A stretch of DNA of 10,706 bases, from assembly GCA_021792485.1 (NCBI GenBank), contig JAJYUO010000028.1, positions 1 to 10,706 of the forward strand, given 5' to 3'. The stretch comes from Thermoplasmata archaeon. GTDB taxonomy: Archaea > Thermoplasmatota > Thermoplasmata > Lutacidiplasmatales > UBA184. Of this stretch, positions 6,395-10,706 are shown in pieces (the first letter of the stretch is position 1; each line of letters begins with the position of its first letter). The notes under the pieces were generated by a model, which searched no databases, had not been told where the DNA came from, and was given only the letters and a program-made list of their open reading frames with translations. A program made the position numbers and the translations under genes.

Positions 6395-7501
6395 CTATCG
6401 AGATGGCAGCGGCGCGGGGACCGGGGTGCGGCGACCCGGCCGATCGGGCGGATGAGCGGCGCTCGGAACCGACACGGCTTCCGGGCTCTCCACCGCATGA
6501 TTGATGGCGAGCTCGCAGAGATCGCTCGCGTAGAGCGCCGTTCGCTCGATGCTCTCGAGGATGTAGGCGAGCCCGACCGCGATCCGTCCCCGACGGGTCA
6601 CGACCTCGCTCAGGACGTGAGCTCGCTGCTCGACGAGCCGGTGGACCGTGTCGATGATCGCATTCGCGTGGGAGATGTCGCGCCGCTCCAGGGTGTCGAG
6701 CGCATCGGCAAGGCTCTGCGTCGCCGTGGCGGCCATCTTCTCCAACGCGGTGACGAGCGCGGCGGGAGGCTTCTCCTTCTCGAACATCTCGACGGTCTCG
6801 GCGATGCGCACCGCATGGTCGGCGACCCGCTCGAGCAGACGCGAGGTGAGCAGGTACGTCGAGCACTCGGGGAGCGTCAGGTCGAGGGAGGAGAGGACGC
6901 GGGCGTCCTTCAGGGCCGAGTTGACTTGCTTTTCCATGAACCAGTGGAGACGGTCGACCTCCCAATCGCGCTCGATCACGTCCCGCGCGATCGATGTGTC
7001 GTTGGCGCGGAAGGCGGCCATCGCGTCGGCATGCATCGCTCGGACCATCTGGTGCATCCGGCGGATCACCGACGGGATCGGAAGCGGATTCGCTCCGACG
7101 ACGTCCTGCAGGATGACCGACTCCGCGGTCTCCTCGAGAATCTCGGGGCCAATGACCCGCTGCGCGAACCCCCGCACGACATCGCGCGTGCGCGCGCTCA
7201 GGCGACCCTCCGTGCGGATCTCGAGCAGCGAGGAACCGGCGATGTATTCAGCGATCAGTCGGCGGATCAGGTACTCCTCCCGCATCTCGTTCGAGACGAG
7301 GACCACGCGCCGTTGGACCTCCGGGGTCCCGGCCTCTTCGGGGCTCACGGTGAGCGTGCCGTCCGGACGCGGTGTGAACGCGAGGGAATCGCCCGCGTGG
7401 AGCCCGCGGCTCGTCACCCAGTTCTTGGGGAGCGATATGATGAACGTCGAGCCGCCGGTCTTCTGGATACGACGCCCGTGAAATCCTCCGGTGGAGCGCA
7501 T
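6395..7501 (-). CDS. AbrB-PhoU phosphate uptake regulator-like protein
   Basis: This 368-residue protein has the archaeal PhoU arrangement. Residues about 8-55 form a SpoVT/AbrB-type DNA-binding domain (RRIQKTGGSTFIISLPKNWV, then GLHAGDSL). Two PhoU helical repeats follow, roughly residues 145-240 and 250-340. Metal-contact motifs of the PhoU type are visible as LLERVADHAVRIAE (222-235) and ESIERTALYASD (316-327). The last 25 residues are Pro/Arg-rich and probably disordered. Such proteins are thought to regulate phosphate transport in response to phosphate, but no pst transporter genes are present here, so its targets are unknown. The ATG at 7501 is supported by a strong TATA box 27 bases upstream. 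The gene is divergent from the dehydrogenase operon. Confidence 0.9.
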   Translation of the reverse strand: MRSTGGFHGRRIQKTGGSTFIISLPKNWVTSRGLHAGDSLAFTPRPDGTLTVSPEEAGTPEVQRRVVLVSNEMREEYLIRRLIAEYIAGSSLLEIRTEGRLSARTRDVVRGFAQRVIGPEILEETAESVILQDVVGANPLPIPSVIRRMHQMVRAMHADAMAAFRANDTSIARDVIERDWEVDRLHWFMEKQVNSALKDARVLSSLDLTLPECSTYLLTSRLLERVADHAVRIAETVEMFEKEKPPAALVTALEKMAATATQSLADALDTLERRDISHANAIIDTVHRLVEQRAHVLSEVVTRRGRIAVGLAYILESIERTALYASDLCELAINHAVESPEAVSVPSAAHPPDRPGRRTPVPAPLPSR

Positions 7502-7524
7502 CAGACCTCGGGGGTCGTCGCCGA

Positions 7525-7532
7525 CTATATAG
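7525..7532 (-). promoter_or_regulatory. TATA box for the AbrB-PhoU gene (CTATATAG)
   Basis: The palindrome CTATATAG is the best TATA box in the window. It is centred 27 bases upstream of the ATG at 7501, and a BRE-like CGAAA lies just upstream on the minus strand. This predicts a leaderless message. Because the element is palindromic it could in principle also serve the divergent operon, but the plus-strand start codon lies about 95 bases away. Confidence 0.65.
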
Positions 7533-7559
7533 TTTCGGGTCGGGTCTCGGAGACGGCCG

Positions 7560-7567
7560 GCTATCTA
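7560..7567 (+). promoter_or_regulatory. Weak TATA-like element for the dehydrogenase operon
   Basis: GCTATCTA is the most TATA-like plus-strand octamer between the palindromic box and the dehydrogenase start codon. Transcription from it would start near 7590 and leave a leader of about 35 bases before the TTG at 7624. A pyrimidine-rich CTTCTTTCC at 7591-7599 is the competing candidate for a leaderless start. Confidence 0.22.
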
Positions 7568-7623
7568 CGGCAGTCCTGCGCCCGGCGCGGCTTCTTTCCA
7601 CGGCCCCGCGAAGGGTAAGACCG

Positions 7624-9249
7624 TTGTCCGTTCGTTGGCCCGGCCATCGAATGACGAACGGCCGAAAGGGAAGGCGACGCCTTCCCATCCTGCAGCGCTC
7701 GATCCGGTATCACCGACCGCGGGCTCCGTTCTGCGGGATCGGGTACTGCACGAACTGCCTCGTACGCACCGACCAGCGGCTCAACGTCCGCGCCTGCCGG
7801 GAAGGATTTCCGACCGAGGGAATCCGATCCACCTCCCACGCCTGGCCCTCCCCCCGCCACGACCTCTGGGGACTCCTCGACCTCCTCTTTCCCCGCGGGA
7901 TCGACACGCTGAGGGGATTCCGCCGGCCTGCGTGGGCCGCACCGGTCTACCAACGCATCGTCCGGAGCTTGGCAGGCTACGATACCCCCGAACGCGTCGC
8001 TCCCCCGCCCGTTCCGCGACCGCCCCGCGTGTGCTCGACCGACGTCCTCGTGATCGGAAGCGGCACCAGCGGGACCGCCGCCGTGGACGAACTTCGGACG
8101 CGCGGTGTTGACTCGGTCGTGGTACTCGACCGCGACCGGGCCGCGAACGACGGCGCGATGCCGGGTCGAACGACCGCGATCTTCCTGCCCCCTCCGATCC
8201 CCCGTGCGGCGTACCCGTTCCGAGTGCTCGCGAGCGAAGGCTCCGACCGGGCCGTGCTCGTCTCATCGCGCAGGGTGATCGTGGCCACCGGCGGGTACGA
8301 CGCGTCGCTCCTGTTCCCGGGAAACGATCGTCCCGGCGTGATGACGGCCGACGGCGCCTTCTCCTTCGAACGGGCGGGGCTCGAACCGTTCCGCCGGGCG
8401 ATCGCGTTCGGAGGCGGCGATCGGGCGCTGGAGGTGGTGGAGAAGTTCGGCGACCGGCTGATCGCGGTCGTGGCTCCGGGCGAGATCGGGCCGGACCTTG
8501 CGCGGGCCGCTTCGGATTGGGCCATCCCCCTGTACCCGCGCTCCCTCATTCTGGGCGCCGGGGGCCGTTCTCGCCTCCGGTCGATCCAAATCCGAGCCCG
8601 GTCCTTCGGTCCCAAGCAGACCCTCCACGCCGACGCCCTCGTGCTCGCCCACCGGCGGATCCCACATGCGCAGTTGTTCTTCCAGGCGGGGGCCCGCATG
8701 GTCTGGCGCTCCCGAATCGGCGGGTATCTGCCCGCGGTCGACGCCCGGGGAGCGACGTCCGTTCCGGGCCTCTACGCGATCGGGTCCGGAGCCGGCGCTG
8801 TCGGCCCGGACGCCTCACGCGAAAGTGGGCGGACCGCGGCACGAGCGCTCATCGAGGGAGCCGAGCCCGGCGTCGATCTCACCCCGCCCGCGTCCACCGA
8901 ACCTTTCTACGAGATGCAAGGGTACTATCGGGAACTCCTCGCGGAGCATGAGGGGTTTGCGAAGTGGATCGCGTGCCCGTGCGAGGATATTCTGTTGCGG
9001 GAGCTGCGCCGAGCCAGCGAGGCCGGCTACGAGGGAATCGAGGTCATCAAGCGATACACCGGCCTCGGCACCGGGCTGTGCCAGGGCCGCTACTGCGTCC
9101 CCGATGCCGTACTTCTCCTATCGATCTGGGAGGGTCGACCACCTACCGAGGTCGGTTCCATCACGCAGCGCCCGCCTCTCGTTCCCACGACGCTGGGGCA
9201 GCTCGCCGAGCTCGAGGTCCCGCTCTCGACCCCGGAGGCGTCGGGATGA
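7624..9249 (+). CDS. Fused [2Fe-2S]/FAD/BFD dehydrogenase alpha subunit (OoxA/HcnAB/archaeal proline dehydrogenase type)
   Basis: This 541-residue electron-transfer subunit is probably partnered with the next gene. Domains in order: a ferredoxin-like segment with CGIGYCTNC and a fourth Cys (C37, C42, C45, C58); an FAD-binding motif VIGSGTSG (143-150); ATGGYD (221-226) and FPGNDRPGVM (231-240), both typical of the family; a second nucleotide-binding loop FGGGDRAL (262-269); PGLYAIGSG (381-389), which lines the FAD; and a C-terminal BFD-type Fe-S domain with CPCED and CQGRYC (C451, C453, C486, C491). The YHRPR segment before the first cluster is shared with sarcosine oxidase alpha, but there is no C-terminal GcvT domain. 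The N-terminus is short, lacking the first half of the usual beta-grasp ferredoxin. The TTG at 7624 is a weak start; the ATG at 7651 is equally possible, and the frame is open upstream. The stop overlaps the next start. Confidence 0.87.
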   Translation: MSVRWPGHRMTNGRKGRRRLPILQRSIRYHRPRAPFCGIGYCTNCLVRTDQRLNVRACREGFPTEGIRSTSHAWPSPRHDLWGLLDLLFPRGIDTLRGFRRPAWAAPVYQRIVRSLAGYDTPERVAPPPVPRPPRVCSTDVLVIGSGTSGTAAVDELRTRGVDSVVVLDRDRAANDGAMPGRTTAIFLPPPIPRAAYPFRVLASEGSDRAVLVSSRRVIVATGGYDASLLFPGNDRPGVMTADGAFSFERAGLEPFRRAIAFGGGDRALEVVEKFGDRLIAVVAPGEIGPDLARAASDWAIPLYPRSLILGAGGRSRLRSIQIRARSFGPKQTLHADALVLAHRRIPHAQLFFQAGARMVWRSRIGGYLPAVDARGATSVPGLYAIGSGAGAVGPDASRESGRTAARALIEGAEPGVDLTPPASTEPFYEMQGYYRELLAEHEGFAKWIACPCEDILLRELRRASEAGYEGIEVIKRYTGLGTGLCQGRYCVPDAVLLLSIWEGRPPTEVGSITQRPPLVPTTLGQLAELEVPLSTPEASG

Positions 9250-10412
9250 GCGCCCCGATCCGGTCGGAGTATCGCGTCGTGATCGTCGGGGCCGGCGTGA
9301 TCGGGCTGTACACCGCCTACCATCTCGCCCGCGCCGGTTTCGGTCCGGTCCTCGTCGTCGACCGGGGGTTCCTGTCGTCCGGAGCATCGGGTCGAAACGG
9401 CGGCGGCGTGCGCCAGCAGTGGGAGACGCGAGCGACGATCCGCTTGGCCCGTGAGTCGGTCCTCGCCTACCGCCGATTTGCGCGCGACTTCGGCGTGAAC
9501 CCGTGGTTCCGCCAATCCGGCTATCTCTTCCTCGCGGAGAACGAGACGGAGCTCGAACGGCTACGGCACGTCCACGAGATCGTCGCGGGCGAAGGACTTC
9601 CGTCCGAGATCCTCGACGGCTCCCGCGTGGCGCGCCTCGTCCCCGGGATCACTCCAACGGCCGCCGTGGGGGGAACGTACCTTCGGACCGACGGGACGCT
9701 CTACCCGTTTCCCGTGGTCTGGGGGCTGTACGAAGCCGTCCGTTCGATGGGGGTCGAGGTGCTGCTCGGAGCCGAGGCGCTCGGCGTTCGCAGCGCCGAC
9801 GGACGGTTGACCGGGGTCGCCACGACACGCGGAACGGTCGCGACCCGGACGTGCGTGAACGCCGCGGGAGGATGGTCCCGCGACTTCTCCGAACGAGCCG
9901 GGCTCACGGTCGCCAACGCCCCCACCCGGCACGAGATCCTCGCCACGGAACCGCTGAAACCGTTCCTCGACCCGATGGTCGTTCGGGCCCGTGACGGCCT
10001 GTACTTCAGTCAAACGATGCGCGGTGAGATCGTGGGAGGGATTTCGCCGGCGACGCGACAGCCTTTGACGAGCGCGATGGCGAGCAGCCCGGCGTTCCTG
10101 GCGCGGATGGCAAGCGCCCTCGTGCGAGTTCTCCCGTCGCTGGCGAGCGTCGGGGTGCTACGAGCCTGGTCCGGTCTCTACGACGACACTCCGGACGGCC
10201 TTCCCGTACTCGGGGAGGATCCACGCCTGCGCGGCTTCGTCCACGCGAACGGGTTCGGAGGCCACGGGATGATGCTCGCCCCGTCGTCGACCGCCCGCGT
10301 CGCGCGCATGATCCTCGGGGAGCGCGTCGACCTCGATCCCGCCGAGTTCGGACCTCGGCGGTTCGACCTCGGGCAGCCTCGACGATTCACCGAGGCCCTG
10401 CAACTCGGCTGA
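9246..10412 (+). CDS. FAD-dependent amine/imino-acid dehydrogenase (SoxB/HcnC/PDH-beta, DAO family)
   Basis: This 388-residue protein is a D-amino-acid-oxidase-superfamily flavoenzyme that would oxidise an amine, imino acid or opine and pass electrons to the Fe-S/FAD subunit. FAD-binding motifs are VVIVGAGVIG (11-20), D39 at the end of strand two, SGASGRNGGGVRQQW (45-59), NAAGGWS (205-211), WSGLYDDTPDGLPVLG (308-323) and HANGFGGHGMMLAP (333-346). Where heterotetrameric sarcosine oxidase beta carries the His that binds FMN covalently (GGTARHD, from memory), this protein has DGTLYPF, so P154 sits at that site and a covalent flavin is not expected. The ATG overlaps the upstream stop (ATGA), so the two subunits are translationally coupled. 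Candidate substrates include proline, hydroxyproline, sarcosine, glycine or an opine. The sequence does not decide among them. Confidence 0.9.
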   Translation: MSAPIRSEYRVVIVGAGVIGLYTAYHLARAGFGPVLVVDRGFLSSGASGRNGGGVRQQWETRATIRLARESVLAYRRFARDFGVNPWFRQSGYLFLAENETELERLRHVHEIVAGEGLPSEILDGSRVARLVPGITPTAAVGGTYLRTDGTLYPFPVVWGLYEAVRSMGVEVLLGAEALGVRSADGRLTGVATTRGTVATRTCVNAAGGWSRDFSERAGLTVANAPTRHEILATEPLKPFLDPMVVRARDGLYFSQTMRGEIVGGISPATRQPLTSAMASSPAFLARMASALVRVLPSLASVGVLRAWSGLYDDTPDGLPVLGEDPRLRGFVHANGFGGHGMMLAPSSTARVARMILGERVDLDPAEFGPRRFDLGQPRRFTEALQLG

Positions 10413-10425
10413 CGCGCGGCGGCGG

Positions 10426-10433
10426 TTTGATAT
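10426..10433 (+). promoter_or_regulatory. TATA box for the glycerate-kinase-like gene
   Basis: TTTGATAT, preceded by CGG, is centred about 28 bases upstream of the GTG at 10458. No Shine-Dalgarno sequence precedes that GTG, which fits a leaderless message. The gene therefore probably has its own promoter despite following the dehydrogenase operon by 45 bases. Confidence 0.5.
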
Positions 10434-10457
10434 GCGGTCGACCCGCTGGGAACGGAC

Positions 10458-10706
10458 GTGATCGGTCAGTTCCCGTGGGATCCGTTCCCCGAGAACGTTC
10501 CCCTGCCGAAAGGCCCCGACCCACTCCAGATCCACGCCTACCAATCCGCCGTGACCTCCGCGGACGCCTACCGCGGCGTTCGGGAAGGACTTCGCTTCGA
10601 GCACGACCTACTGCGCATCGGGAACCGCTTCGTTCCCCTCGGTCGGTACCGCGAGGTCGCATTCGTGGCGGTCGGCGGGGCGGCGGGATCGATGGCGCAG
10701 GGAGCG
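10458..10706 (+). CDS. Glycerate 2-kinase family protein (DUF4147), N-terminal part
   Basis: Only the first 83 residues are present; the gene is cut by the window end. The visible part fits the DUF4147 N-terminal domain of type II glycerate kinases, which make 2-phosphoglycerate from glycerate. A helix reads SAVTSADAYRGVREGL, followed by a hairpin, RIGNRFVPLGRYREVAFVAV, then a glycine-rich turn. In the family this turn normally reads GxGKA with a functionally important lysine. Here it reads AVGGAAGSMA (71-80), with glycine at 74 where the lysine is expected. The protein may therefore be a divergent paralogue. The GTG start is supported by a TATA box about 28 bases upstream. In archaea using a non-phosphorylative Entner-Doudoroff route this kinase feeds lower glycolysis, but that link is inference here. 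Confidence 0.7.
   Translation, partial: MIGQFPWDPFPENVPLPKGPDPLQIHAYQSAVTSADAYRGVREGLRFEHDLLRIGNRFVPLGRYREVAFVAVGGAAGSMAQGA

Noticed and set aside
6452..7618. Plus-strand open frame of 388 codons
   Set aside because: It is antisense to the AbrB-PhoU gene, which has clear domains and a strong promoter. The plus-strand product is Asp/Arg/Glu-rich with no domain.
7624..10412. Heterotetrameric sarcosine oxidase (SoxBDAG) assignment
   Set aside because: The alpha chain lacks the C-terminal GcvT domain and ends in a BFD Fe-S domain, no gamma or delta subunits are present, and the covalent-FMN His is not conserved.

Overview
The window is GC-rich DNA that looks archaeal, most likely from a high-GC member of the Thermoplasmatota. 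That placement is an inference. The domain call rests on three points: a PhoU-type regulator fused to an N-terminal AbrB domain, which is a typically archaeal architecture; TATA-like boxes about 24-29 nt upstream of several start codons, the spacing expected of leaderless archaeal transcripts; and a closing gene of the DUF4147 glycerate 2-kinase family, which is common in archaea. No tRNA, rRNA, insertion sequence or CRISPR array was seen.

Layout. From the left edge to about 4.6 kb everything convincing is on the minus strand. (a) A poorly supported 5' end of a gene runs off the left edge. (b) A coupled pair follows: a small CPHC thioredoxin-fold protein (933-1298) and an unrecognised cysteine-containing protein (337-936), joined by an ATGA overlap. 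(c) About 480 bases hold no convincing gene. (d) A second ATGA-coupled pair is a cystathionine gamma-synthase/lyase family PLP enzyme (2799-3926) followed by a zinc alcohol dehydrogenase (1780-2802). (e) A Nudix-like protein with an eroded Nudix box (4040-4597) comes next. Around 4.6-4.9 kb transcription diverges. A small protein with a Fur-like zinc/dimerisation half and a basic tail instead of a winged helix (4893-5195) sits 29 nt upstream of an iron-ADH-fold protein with altered metal ligands (5225-6382). An AbrB-PhoU regulator converges on this pair from the right (6395-7501).

Across a divergent promoter region lies a two-gene plus-strand operon. Its first gene (7624-9249) is a fused [2Fe-2S]-FAD/NAD-BFD electron-transfer subunit. 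Its second gene (9246-10412) is a SoxB/DAO-type flavin dehydrogenase. Together they look like an opine/proline/hydroxyproline/sarcosine dehydrogenase complex of the OoxAB/HcnABC/archaeal PDH type. The amine substrate cannot be read from sequence. A glycerate-kinase-family gene with its own TATA box starts at 10458 and is cut by the window end.

How the genes may work together. The operons look like independent catabolic and redox modules: amine or imino-acid oxidation, sulfur amino-acid lyase plus aldehyde/alcohol redox, and glycerate metabolism. There is no obvious single pathway. The recurring oddity is that several enzymes of known folds lack expected active-site residues: the Nudix protein, the Fe-ADH-like protein, the glycerate-kinase-like protein, and the flavin-attachment His in the DAO subunit. 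These are the points most worth checking.
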